Below are positions 7,490-13,340 of a stretch of 13,340 nucleotides of DNA, in pieces (the stretch's first letter is position 1; every line of letters starts with the position of its first letter). This DNA is from Moraxellaceae bacterium UBA2031 (GTDB taxonomy: Bacteria; Pseudomonadota; Gammaproteobacteria; Pseudomonadales; Moraxellaceae): positions 1 to 13,340 of the forward strand of contig DDBN01000099.1 in the NCBI GenBank assembly GCA_002333145.1. The letters run 5' to 3'. Made by a program: the position numbers and the translations under genes. The notes below the pieces were generated by a model. It had not been told where the DNA came from and did not search any database. It was given only the letters and a program-made list of their open reading frames with translations.

Positions 7490-8974
7490 ATGCTTCTCAA
7501 GAAAAAAATAAGCGAGCTGGAGCAAGCCCTGGATCAGGCGCAGACCTATACGGAATGGGAGCAAGTAGGCTCCGAGCTAGATGCACTAAACGGAATGGAT
7601 CTGTGGAAGATCGACAATGCTTCACCAGACTATAATTACGAGCTGATCCGCGACCAGCTGCAAACCCTGCGCGGCTACATGAATGAAAAGCGCATCGAAC
7701 CATTGATGCGCTTGCTACGTGTTGGCCTGAATCATGATCTGGGCAACATGGGTAACTCCAACCTATACGGCCGAGCCCATGTTGGCACCAAAAAGTTGAT
7801 TGAAGATTATGTTGATCAGGTGTGTACCTGCCTTGAATACATCTGCAACGCACAAATTGATGGCATCACTTTTGGCGACAAACTCGATTTCTTCAAAGAC
7901 ACTCGGCGCAGCTTTGGCCAACCTGCACTGATGCTGTCAGGTGGCGCAACCCTTGGCTTATTCCACATTGGGGTTACCAAAGCGCTGCACGAGCAAGGAC
8001 TGCTGCCTAAAGTAATTTCCGGCTCCAGTGCGGGCGCTATTATGGCCGCCATGGTCGGTTCGCACACCGATGCAGAGCTAGAGGCTATGTATGATGGCGA
8101 CGACTGGTACAGCGATGCCTGGCGCTTTAATGGCTTTCTTAACGGCATTACTGGCAAAGGCTTTGCACAACAAAAGCAGTTAGAAACCTTCCTGCGCCGC
8201 AACATTGGTGAGTACACCTTTGAAGAAGCATTTGAGCGCACCGGCCGTCATGTCAATATCGCCGTATCACCTGTTCATCAGCATCAGAAACCCCGCTTGA
8301 TGAACGAGCTCACCTCGCCTTACCTGCTGATGTGGAGCACGGTACTCGCTTCGAGTGCGGTCCCCATTCTGTTTCCACCGGTCACACTAACCGCCAAAGA
8401 TTCTGACGGTCATTATTCCCCGTATATGCCACTGCAAAAATGGGTTGATGGCTCGATGAAGAGCGACCTGCCCCGCCAGCGCCTGATGCGTATGTACAAC
8501 GTGAATTACTTCATTGCCGTACAGGTTAATCCGCATATCGTGCCGTTCATGGTTAGCGACCAGAAGCGTCGTGCCACAAATCTGATATCGTGGCCACGCC
8601 GTGCCTTGCGTGAAGAGATCAAGTTCCATGCAGCTGGTACGTTCGATTTCCTGCGCTCGCAGGTCTCCAATGAAATGGGACATCAGTTGTTGGACCATGC
8701 CTATAACATTGTCGCGCAACGGTATTATGGCAATGTCACCATCAAGCCACGCTACACGCTGGAGCATTACCAGCACATGCTGCGCAATCCCAACAAAGAG
8801 CGCTGGAACTGGTTCCGTCTTCAAGGCGAACGTGCCACCTGGCCCAAGATTGCCATCATCCGTGCGCACTCACGCATCAGCCAGACCATGACCGAGTGCA
8901 TTGATAAGCTGAAGCTCCAACGTCAGCGCCGCCAGGAAGGTAAAGCCCCTGCACTGAAGGTAGTTCGCAAATAA
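7490..8974 (+). CDS. Patatin-like phospholipase/acylhydrolase with N-terminal DUF3336 domain
   Basis: About 494 residues from ATG 7490. The N-terminal third (LKKKISELEQAL to GNLYGRA-like NSNLYGRAHVG) matches the DUF3336 region that precedes patatin domains in fungal and plant triacylglycerol lipases and their bacterial homologues. The patatin domain follows: oxyanion loop GGATLGLFHIG, nucleophile elbow GSSAG with S180, and the dyad partner D320 in VDGSMKSDLP. It should hydrolyse acyl esters of lipids; the real substrate is unknown. No signal peptide is evident. I prefer ATG 7490 because CAAGG lies about 9 bases upstream; a TTG at 7469 would add 7 residues but has no clear ribosome site. The gene stands alone: copA ends 148 bases before it and a strong hairpin follows it. 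Confidence 0.9.
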   Translation: MLLKKKISELEQALDQAQTYTEWEQVGSELDALNGMDLWKIDNASPDYNYELIRDQLQTLRGYMNEKRIEPLMRLLRVGLNHDLGNMGNSNLYGRAHVGTKKLIEDYVDQVCTCLEYICNAQIDGITFGDKLDFFKDTRRSFGQPALMLSGGATLGLFHIGVTKALHEQGLLPKVISGSSAGAIMAAMVGSHTDAELEAMYDGDDWYSDAWRFNGFLNGITGKGFAQQKQLETFLRRNIGEYTFEEAFERTGRHVNIAVSPVHQHQKPRLMNELTSPYLLMWSTVLASSAVPILFPPVTLTAKDSDGHYSPYMPLQKWVDGSMKSDLPRQRLMRMYNVNYFIAVQVNPHIVPFMVSDQKRRATNLISWPRRALREEIKFHAAGTFDFLRSQVSNEMGHQLLDHAYNIVAQRYYGNVTIKPRYTLEHYQHMLRNPNKERWNWFRLQGERATWPKIAIIRAHSRISQTMTECIDKLKLQRQRRQEGKAPALKVVRK

Positions 8975-9005
8975 GCACCGCTACTTTCCTCCGTCTGGCA
9001 CTCCT

Positions 9006-9046
9006 AACGGCCGGACAGCCTGCATGGGCTGTCCGGCCGTTTCGTA
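9006..9046 (+). terminator. Strong hairpin terminator after the patatin gene
   Basis: A perfect 15-bp stem: AACGGCCGGACAGCC at 9006-9020 pairs with GGCTGTCCGGCCGTT at 9027-9041 around the loop TGCATG. The 3' side runs into a short T-rich TTTCG. It lies 32 bases after the patatin stop and before the kinase gene, so it most likely ends patatin transcription. The U tract is short, so termination may be incomplete. Confidence 0.75.
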
Positions 9047-9101
9047 TCCATCTCACTCACGGTTATAGTCTGCTCTTACCGCCAGTTGCGATGGAGACGC
9101 C

Positions 9102-10445
9102 ATGAGCGCCGTACAGATTCCCGGATATACCCTCAAGAAAAAGCTAGGCCAAGGGGGTATGGCTGCCGTATTTCTGGCCGACCAGGAATCCTTCCAACGC
9201 AATGTCGCCCTCAAGGTGATGTTCCCCCAGATTGCCAAAGAGCCCGGCTTTGCTGATCGTTTCCTGCAAGAAGCGCGCACCGTTGCCCGCTTAACGCACC
9301 CACACATCATCGTGGTGCATGATGTAGGCGTGGCCAATGGTCTGCATTACTTTGCAATGGAGTACCACACCGGCAATGACCTAACCCATCGCATTCGTGC
9401 AGGGGGCATGACCGCCTATCAAGCCCTGACCATCACACGACAAATTGCCGATGCCCTTGCTCTGGCGCACGACAACCAAATTATTCATCGCGACATCAAG
9501 CCCGATAACATCCTGTTCCGGGCCCATGACGATGCTGCCATCCTGACCGACTTTGGCATTGCCAAGAGTCTGGATAGCAATATGCAGCTCACACAGCTTG
9601 GCTCCGCCGTAGGCACTCCCCGCTACATGAGTCCAGAACAAGCGCGCGGCCAGACCGTAGATGGCCGAACCGACCTCTACAGCCTTGGTGCGATGCTATT
9701 TGAGATGCTGACGGGGCACCCCCCCTATCAGGCAGATGAAGCACTCGCGCTCGGTATCAAGCATTGCCAAGACCCTATTCCCCGCCTGCCGAGTGAACTG
9801 GCCCGCTACCAGCCCTTGATCGATCGTTTGCTAGCCAAAGAACCCAAGGACCGTCACCCGGATGCCCGAGCGCTGATGGCCGATATAGACACCCTGTTAA
9901 AGCCCGGTGGAAAGTCCCTCTCCATAGACTCTGGCCCTGCTGCTCCCCAAGGTTTATCGCTGAGTTCCGCCCCTACCCAGATCAGCCAGGCTATTCCTTC
10001 ACTGAGTGAGGCCCAATCAGCCCAACGCAACACCAAAGCTGCCACCGCCAAAGGCTATACGCCCTTTTTCACCACCGAAGAAACCCTTTCAGGGGGCTTC
10101 TTCAGCAAGAGCAGCCAGATGAAGGCGGCGTTCTCCTGTGAAGACTACGAGGAGTTTAAAAAGCAGTTGGGCGCCCTGCAGGAGGAGCTGAAAAGCTGGC
10201 TAGAGACCCGGGGCAAGAAAGCCAAGTCCCTGCACTTGTCCATTCAGGCGCACCCTTGGATACACGGCCGTATCCGTGAGGTACTGGGCAAGAGCAAAGA
10301 AGAAAATAGCCCGCTGGCCTCCGTGCTTGATCAGGCCGAAGTCATCCTGAATATTCACGACGACATAAACCCAATTGGCAGCACCATCATGCTACGCGAC
10401 AAGGACGGAAAACCAGCTCCTGCACCTACCAAAGCGGAGGGGTAA
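9102..10445 (+). CDS. Hanks-type (PknB-like) serine/threonine protein kinase, soluble, with unknown C-terminal domain
   Basis: A 447-residue protein. The kinase domain spans about residues 8-268 with all key motifs: glycine loop GQGGMAAVF, ATP lysine K38 (VALKVM), alpha-C glutamate E57, catalytic HRDIKPDN with D131, D150 of DFG, and the activation segment TQLGSAVGTPRYMSPEQ with phosphorylatable Thr/Ser. The HRD arginine marks an RD kinase activated by loop phosphorylation. Residues about 270-330 are a Ser/Ala/Gln-rich linker; about 335-440 form a charged, helical-looking domain I do not recognise (KQLGALQEELKSWLE, then DQAEVILNIHDDIN). No transmembrane helix or PASTA repeat is seen, so it should be cytosolic. 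GGAG at 9093-9096 supports the start. It appears monocistronic: a terminator precedes it and a tRNA with its own promoter follows. Substrate and input signal are unknown. Confidence 0.93.
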   Translation: MSAVQIPGYTLKKKLGQGGMAAVFLADQESFQRNVALKVMFPQIAKEPGFADRFLQEARTVARLTHPHIIVVHDVGVANGLHYFAMEYHTGNDLTHRIRAGGMTAYQALTITRQIADALALAHDNQIIHRDIKPDNILFRAHDDAAILTDFGIAKSLDSNMQLTQLGSAVGTPRYMSPEQARGQTVDGRTDLYSLGAMLFEMLTGHPPYQADEALALGIKHCQDPIPRLPSELARYQPLIDRLLAKEPKDRHPDARALMADIDTLLKPGGKSLSIDSGPAAPQGLSLSSAPTQISQAIPSLSEAQSAQRNTKAATAKGYTPFFTTEETLSGGFFSKSSQMKAAFSCEDYEEFKKQLGALQEELKSWLETRGKKAKSLHLSIQAHPWIHGRIREVLGKSKEENSPLASVLDQAEVILNIHDDINPIGSTIMLRDKDGKPAPAPTKAEG

Positions 10446-10478
10446 TGAATCACTGTGGCTAAATATGGCCAAAACGTC

Positions 10479-10506
10479 TTGATCACGATCTGAAAATCCG
10501 TACAAT
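10479..10506 (+). promoter_or_regulatory. Promoter of tRNA-Lys
   Basis: TTGATC (10479-10484) and TACAAT (10501-10506) with a 16-bp spacer form a good sigma-70 promoter ending 13 bases before the tRNA. The GC-rich stretch GCGCGACTC after the -10 resembles the discriminators of stringently controlled stable-RNA promoters (inference). Confidence 0.7.
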
Positions 10507-10519
10507 GCGCGACTCTGCC

Positions 10520-10595
10520 GGGCCGTTAGCTCAGTCGGTAGAGCAGCGGACTTTTAATCCGTTGGTCCCGCGTTCAAGTCGCGGACGGCCCACCA
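10520..10595 (+). tRNA. tRNA-Lys(UUU)
   Basis: A 76-nt cloverleaf. The acceptor stem is GGGCCGT (10520-10526) pairing with ACGGCCC (10585-10591), then discriminator A and an encoded CCA (10593-10595). The D arm TTAGCTCAGTCGGTAGAGC, anticodon loop CTTTTAA with anticodon TTT, and the T loop GTTCAAGTC are all present. The anticodon reads AAA/AAG lysine codons. It is intact, and it lies directly before a tyrosine-recombinase gene in the orientation typical of an integration target, so its 3' half is the probable attachment site. Confidence 0.97.
10555..10595 (+). other. Probable attachment site (attL or attR) in the tRNA-Lys 3' half
   Basis: Inferred only from context: the anticodon-to-CCA part of a tRNA gene is a common target for tyrosine recombinases, and an integrase gene starts 337 bases further on in the same direction. 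No second copy of the tRNA 3' end occurs in this window, so the core length and the far end of the element cannot be seen. Confidence 0.4.
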
Positions 10596-10606
10596 ATTAA
10601 ATCAAG

Positions 10607-10635
10607 CAGTTAGGCGACCCCTAGCTGTTTTTTTT
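10607..10635 (+). terminator. Rho-independent terminator of tRNA-Lys
   Basis: CAGTTAGG (10607-10614) pairs with CCTAGCTG (10620-10627), with one G-T wobble, around the loop CGACC, followed directly by eight Ts (10628-10635). It begins 12 bases after the tRNA CCA. This is a classical intrinsic terminator and the strongest one in the window. Confidence 0.85.
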
Positions 10636-10646
10636 ATGCCTGAAGT

Positions 10647-10794
10647 CCAGCAATGGGACACTGGCGGGACAATTAGCCGGAACACCCCACCCCTACTCCT
10701 CTATTCGTCCATACCACCGCACCAGCGCTCGGAAAACTGACCAGGCGACACCCCTTTTTGCCGATCAAATGCCCCTAAAGTGTCCCATTTATGG
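10647..10794. repeat. Inverted and direct repeats between tRNA-Lys and the integrase gene
   Basis: CCAGCAATGGGACACT (10647-10662) is repeated in inverse orientation as AGTGTCCCATTTATGG (10779-10794), 14 of 16 positions matching. A second GGGACA lies at 10666-10671, 11 bases (one helical turn) after the first at 10655-10660. Such short repeats beside an attachment site resemble arm-type binding sites for an integrase or excisionase, but this role is inferred. Apart from these repeats, the terminator and the palindrome at 10836-10856, I see nothing in the 336-base gap 10596-10931. Confidence 0.55.
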
Positions 10795-10835
10795 AATACG
10801 CCCCAAGATAAGCCTTTTATATCAATGCGTTATCA

Positions 10836-10856
10836 AGTTAAACCATTGGTTTAACT
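10836..10856. promoter_or_regulatory. 21-bp perfect palindrome upstream of the integrase
   Basis: AGTTAAACCA (10836-10845), a central T, then TGGTTTAACT (10847-10856): ten-base arms without mismatch. It ends 75 bases before the integrase ATG in a region free of genes. A dyad of this kind is the usual form of an operator for a dimeric repressor, so it may control integrase expression. No U tract follows, so it is not a terminator. Confidence 0.5.
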
Positions 10857-10931
10857 ATCCAGTGTTGCCATTTATGCAGGATTGTCCTAGTGTGTACCTC
10901 AGTATGCCGAGTCATGCACCAGGGGCAAACG

Positions 10932-11993
10932 ATGGCCACAATCGAAAAACGAAAGAGTGATGACGGTAGCCCCTCCTACCGGGTCAAGATTCGGCTGAAA
11001 GGGTATCCACCCGAGTCCGCCACTTTCAGCCGCCTGACAGACGCCAAAGAATGGGCCCAAAAAACCGAGGCCGACATCAAGGCTGGCCGCCACTTCGGCA
11101 TCAGCAAACAACATACCTTGGCCGAGCTGCTGGATCGCTATGAGGCGACCGATCTTCCCAAGCTGAAATCAGCCGCCTCGGTAAAACTGCGACTGGACTG
11201 GTGGCGAAGCGAGCTAGGTCCTCAACTACTGTCAAACCTCACACCGGACGTCATCGCCGCTGCACGCGACAGGCTGGCCGCCACCCCCACCCGACGAGCC
11301 ACCAAAGTCAGGTCTGGTGCCGATGTGAACCGCGCACTTGCCGCCCTGTCGAGTGCTTGCTCGTTTGCGGTCAAAGAGCTGGGCTGGCTGGAGAGAAACC
11401 CGTTGGAGCGGGTCAGAAAGCCCACCGAAAGCAAGGGGCGTGTGCGCTTTCTCTCAGAATCTGAGCTCCCCGCGCTACTCAAAGCCTGCAAGGAATCACC
11501 GAACAAGGATCTCTACCTGGCGGTCATTCTTTCGCTTACCACAGGTGGCAGACAGTCCGAAATCATGGGCCTGTGCTGGCCGCAGATCGACTTCAAAAAC
11601 AGGACTGCATTGCTCGGGGACACCAAGAACGGCCATCCCCGGGCGCTGCCTCTTTCAGGCGAAGCCCTGACGCTACTGCAAGAGCGCGCCAGGATAAGAA
11701 GCCTCACCGACAACCGCATCTTTCCATCAAAGCCCGGAAGCAAAACACCCTACGTCGACCTGAGAGCACCGTTTACGGCTGCCTTGAACTCGGCTGACAT
11801 CAAGGATTTCCACTGGCACGACCTTCGCCATACAGCAGCGTCATACCTTGCCATGGCGGGCACCTCTCCATTGGAAATGGCAAAGGTACTGGGCCATCGC
11901 ACCATGGCGATGGTCGCCAGGTACTCGCACCTCTCACCCAGCCGCGTCGTCGAACTTGGTGATCTCTTGGCCCGGCGCATGGGAGTTGAATAA
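10932..11993 (+). CDS. Site-specific tyrosine recombinase (integrase)
   Basis: A 353-residue phage-type integrase. The N-terminal region (MATIEKRKSDDGSPSYRVKI) looks like an arm-binding/AP2-like domain, followed by a SAM-like core-binding domain at about 55-160 and the catalytic domain from about 170. The full catalytic set is present: R207 (TTGGRQSE), K232 (DTKNG), H296 and R299 (HDLRHT), H322 (LGHRTMAMVARYSH) and nucleophile Y331. It should catalyse integration and excision of the element at the adjacent tRNA-Lys. The start at ATG 10932 is chosen because AGGGG (10921-10925) lies 6 bases upstream and the protein begins in the usual way; a GTG at 10890 would add 14 unlikely residues. The stop overlaps the next ATG by one base (TAATG), suggesting translational coupling. 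Confidence 0.93.
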   Translation: MATIEKRKSDDGSPSYRVKIRLKGYPPESATFSRLTDAKEWAQKTEADIKAGRHFGISKQHTLAELLDRYEATDLPKLKSAASVKLRLDWWRSELGPQLLSNLTPDVIAAARDRLAATPTRRATKVRSGADVNRALAALSSACSFAVKELGWLERNPLERVRKPTESKGRVRFLSESELPALLKACKESPNKDLYLAVILSLTTGGRQSEIMGLCWPQIDFKNRTALLGDTKNGHPRALPLSGEALTLLQERARIRSLTDNRIFPSKPGSKTPYVDLRAPFTAALNSADIKDFHWHDLRHTAASYLAMAGTSPLEMAKVLGHRTMAMVARYSHLSPSRVVELGDLLARRMGVE

Positions 11994-12649
11994 TGACCCG
12001 CCCTTTGGAAATCACCCTCGACAACTTGATCGAGTGGTTTGGAATCGAACGCTACCCTGGCCCCTCAACCCCAGTAGAGCTGCCATTTCCAAACCTTGAA
12101 CTACGGACTGATGGCATCTGGATACAAGCACCCGACGACCAAGCCGCGGAAAATTTGACCCGCTCTGAGTTCCACGCTCTTTACCGCGACCATCCAACGG
12201 AGGACCCAACGAAAGCAGCCCTTCAGTTGCCGTGCACCAGCCGCGACCTCGTTGAATTTCTTGAATGGCAAGGTGATGCCGAGTTCTATCTGTCCGAGGA
12301 CTCGGACCTCAGTCCGCTACCTCCAGACATCAAGAAGGCACTGGATACAGAAAGAGCCGCTTCCAAGCTGGACTCCCCACCAAAGGACTCCCGCCAGAAA
12401 TGGGAAATCCCCGAGCGATGGGAGTACAAAGCACGAAGAATTGGATCTCAATATTTAGAAGATGAGCGCGACAAGGGAAGAACAGATATTGGCGTTGCCG
12501 AAATTGCAAAGCATGTAGCAGAGAAGCTGAGACTACAGGGCCACCGGAGCAATAAAACGATGGCCTTTCTTGATTGGGAAACCATCAAGTCTGAAGCCCT
12601 AACAGGTATTACAGGTCGGGCCGCCAACGGAAAATCGCCCAAAAAATGA
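11993..12649 (+). CDS. Uncharacterised 218-aa protein coupled to the integrase
   Basis: I do not recognise this protein with confidence. Residues 1-110 are acidic and rich in aromatic residues (IEWFGIERYPG, DGIWIQAPDD, LVEFLEWQGDAEFYLSED). A proline- and charge-rich linker spans about 105-135. The C-terminal part (about 140-218) looks helical and basic: WEYKARRIGSQYLEDERDKG, GVAEIAKHVAEKLR, DWETIKSEALTGITG, ending in GKSPKK. The last segment resembles a module I associate with hypothetical proteins of proteobacterial genomic islands, possibly DNA-binding, but that is inference. There is no signal peptide or membrane segment. The ATG overlaps the integrase stop by one base, so the two are almost certainly made from one mRNA. 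A role in integration/excision control or replication of the element is plausible but unproven. Confidence 0.8.
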   Translation: MTRPLEITLDNLIEWFGIERYPGPSTPVELPFPNLELRTDGIWIQAPDDQAAENLTRSEFHALYRDHPTEDPTKAALQLPCTSRDLVEFLEWQGDAEFYLSEDSDLSPLPPDIKKALDTERAASKLDSPPKDSRQKWEIPERWEYKARRIGSQYLEDERDKGRTDIGVAEIAKHVAEKLRLQGHRSNKTMAFLDWETIKSEALTGITGRAANGKSPKK

Positions 12650-12754
12650 TAGGGGATTCCCCTATAAGCTAGTTATCTCCCCTATCTCAAACCCGCGCAC
12701 AGCAAGGGTTTCAGCCATATCAGAGGAAACTAACGGGGGAAACTTTCCCCCTAT
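12649..12754. repeat. Cluster of TCCCCTAT palindromes and repeats
   Basis: ATAGGGGA (12649-12656) and TCCCCTAT (12658-12665) form a perfect dyad around one T, starting at the last base of the preceding stop codon. TCCCCTAT recurs at 12678-12685, 20 bases after the previous copy, and again with one extra C at 12746-12754. The last copy is part of another perfect dyad, GGGGGAAA-C-TTTCCCCC (12735-12751). A smaller AAACCC/GGGTTT dyad (12689-12711) lies between. The cluster fills most of the 155-base gap before the AlpA/Xis-like gene, so it is probably a regulatory or protein-binding region. A role as iterons is possible but cannot be shown here. Confidence 0.6.
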
Positions 12755-12804
12755 TTCAATGAGAACCGTACTGCGAAAGCAGGAAAACCACGGAAATCAC
12801 TGAA

Positions 12805-13077
12805 ATGACCAACCACACCGTAACAATCCCACAGCCCCTTCCCCGCCTCGCCACGGTCGAAAATACCGCCAAGGTATTCGCCAGTGCCGGGCTTACTCCC
12901 TCGGCCATCCGCGCCCATATCTTCAAGGCGGAAGACCGCTACAACAGTCGTGGCGAGAAGATCCATGGCAATGGCCTCGGCGCCTCCGGAGCGATTATCC
13001 GGGTTGGCCGCAAGGTGCTGATCGACATCGACAAATACGGTGCCTGGCTGACTGCCCAACTGGAGCAGCAGCCATGA
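12805..13077 (+). CDS. Small AlpA/excisionase-like DNA-binding protein
   Basis: A 90-residue protein typical of short regulators next to integrases. A helix-turn-helix-like part spans about residues 14-45 (LATVENTAKVFASAGLTPSA, IRAHIFKAEDRYNSRG). A beta/wing part follows (GAIIRVGRKVLIDIDKYGAWL); RVGRKVLIDIDKYGAWL resembles the wing region of AlpA/Xis and MerR-like excisionase folds. It probably regulates the integrase or directs excision; an alternative is a general repressor of the element. The ribosome site is weak (ACGGAAA about 9 bases upstream). The upstream 155 bases hold palindromes that it may bind. Its stop overlaps the next ORF's ATG (ATGA at 13074-13077). Confidence 0.7.
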   Translation: MTNHTVTIPQPLPRLATVENTAKVFASAGLTPSAIRAHIFKAEDRYNSRGEKIHGNGLGASGAIIRVGRKVLIDIDKYGAWLTAQLEQQP

Positions 13078-13223
13078 GAACCAATATCAATAAGAAACCC
13101 GCCACCGGTTGCACCCGGGGCGGGTTAGAGAGCACACCACATCACATCAGCGACCATCCTACCACTGCCCTCGCTTGTCAGGTAACGCCGTTCGGCGGTG
13201 ATCTGCAGGAGGTGCTGAAGTGA
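13074..13223 (+). CDS. Possible 49-aa small ORF containing a strong hairpin
   Basis: Open reading frame beginning MRTNINKKPATGCTRGG and ending DLQEVLK, linked to both neighbours by 4-base overlaps: ATGA (13074-13077) upstream and GTGA (13220-13223) downstream. I recognise no family, and the composition is not distinctive. Inside it, AACCCGCC (13096-13103), a bulged A, CCGG, loop TTGCAC, CCGG and GGCGGGTT (13119-13126) form a 12-bp stem preceded by an A-rich stretch. The double overlap argues for translation. The hairpin argues that the stretch may instead be a leader or attenuator for the next gene. Confidence 0.4.
   Translation: MRTNINKKPATGCTRGGLESTPHHISDHPTTALACQVTPFGGDLQEVLK
13096..13126 (+). 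terminator. GC-rich hairpin inside the small ORF
   Basis: A 12-bp stem with a single bulged A and a 6-nt loop; the outer arms are AACCCGCC and GGCGGGTT. It is preceded by AATAAGAA but followed by TTAGAG, not a U tract. It could attenuate transcription into the following gene or simply be mRNA structure. Confidence 0.35.
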
Positions 13224-13340
13224 CCATTTATCCGGAAAGAATGGCTCGGAAACGGCTACCCGCCTACGGAAAACAGTTCATTGGCAGACCCTACGCCACA
13301 CTGAGACTGGGCCACGACGGCATGCAGATGGCTGCCCGAG
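13220..13340 (+). CDS. Start of an unknown protein, cut by the window end
   Basis: The frame is open from GTG 13220 to the window end (40 residues visible, beginning MTIYPERMARKRLPAYGKQF). It has the best ribosome-binding site in this element: AGGAGG at 13207-13212, 7 bases before the GTG. The start overlaps the previous stop (GTGA). The visible part is basic and begins with a short linker; I do not recognise the family. It is probably part of the element's operon with the AlpA-like gene. Confidence 0.55.
   Translation, partial: MTIYPERMARKRLPAYGKQFIGRPYATLRLGHDGMQMAAR

Noticed and set aside
8387..8869. 160-codon open frame on the - strand
   Set aside because: Antisense to the patatin domain, including the region of the catalytic Asp; no recognisable domain or ribosome site.
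10769..10960. 63-codon open frame upstream of the integrase
   Set aside because: It overlaps the palindrome and the integrase start, has no ribosome site and no recognisable sequence.
12759..12803. 14-codon leader-like ORF ending just before the AlpA-like gene
   Set aside because: Too short and without a ribosome site; it could arise by chance.
10520..13340. CRISPR array, toxin-antitoxin pair or defence cargo in the element
   Set aside because: No regular spaced repeats and no toxin, nuclease or ATPase motifs are visible in the part of the element inside the window.

Overview
The window looks like chromosomal DNA of a proteobacterium. The gene content (MalY/PatB-type lyase, YgjP-like metallopeptidase, DUF3336 patatin, Hanks kinase) and the roughly 55% GC impression fit a beta- or gammaproteobacterium. 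The DinB type, which carries an extra N-terminal segment, makes me lean to beta. No rRNA or species marker is present, so this is only an impression.

Positions 1-1116 (+): the 3' end of a MalY/PatB-type PLP enzyme, a hairpin, a two-CBS-domain protein and a DUF3820 protein coupled to it by a 4-bp overlap. Positions 1113-4809 (-): four tightly packed leftward genes, in transcription order a MerR-family metal sensor, a YgjP-like metallopeptidase, an amidase-signature hydrolase and DNA polymerase IV (dinB). The shared intergenic region 4810-4896 holds a textbook MerR-type promoter with an over-long spacer and a 10-4-10 dyad. It drives a rightward copper P1B-type ATPase (4897-7341) whose N terminus has Cys pairs, a YHS domain and a CPMHP heavy-metal-binding module instead of classical HMA domains. 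The sensor and pump form a divergent copper (or silver) response unit. Positions 7490-10445 (+): a patatin-like lipase with a DUF3336 domain, a perfect 15-bp hairpin terminator, and a soluble Hanks-type Ser/Thr kinase with an uncharacterised C-terminal domain.

Positions 10479-10635 hold a tRNA-Lys(UUU) with its own promoter and a strong U-tract terminator. From there to the window end is the left edge of what is probably an integrative element (prophage, genomic island or ICE) in the tRNA-Lys gene. It contains a 336-bp non-coding segment rich in inverted and direct repeats, a tyrosine recombinase, a translationally coupled unknown 218-aa protein, a 155-bp segment with several TCCCCTAT palindromes, a small AlpA/Xis-like DNA-binding protein, a 49-codon ORF containing a strong hairpin, and the start of another gene running off the end. 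The far attachment site and cargo lie outside the window.

I found no clear-cut novel defence or anti-phage system. The least explained parts are the element's left end (unknown 218-aa protein and two palindrome-rich control regions) and the C-terminal domain of the kinase.
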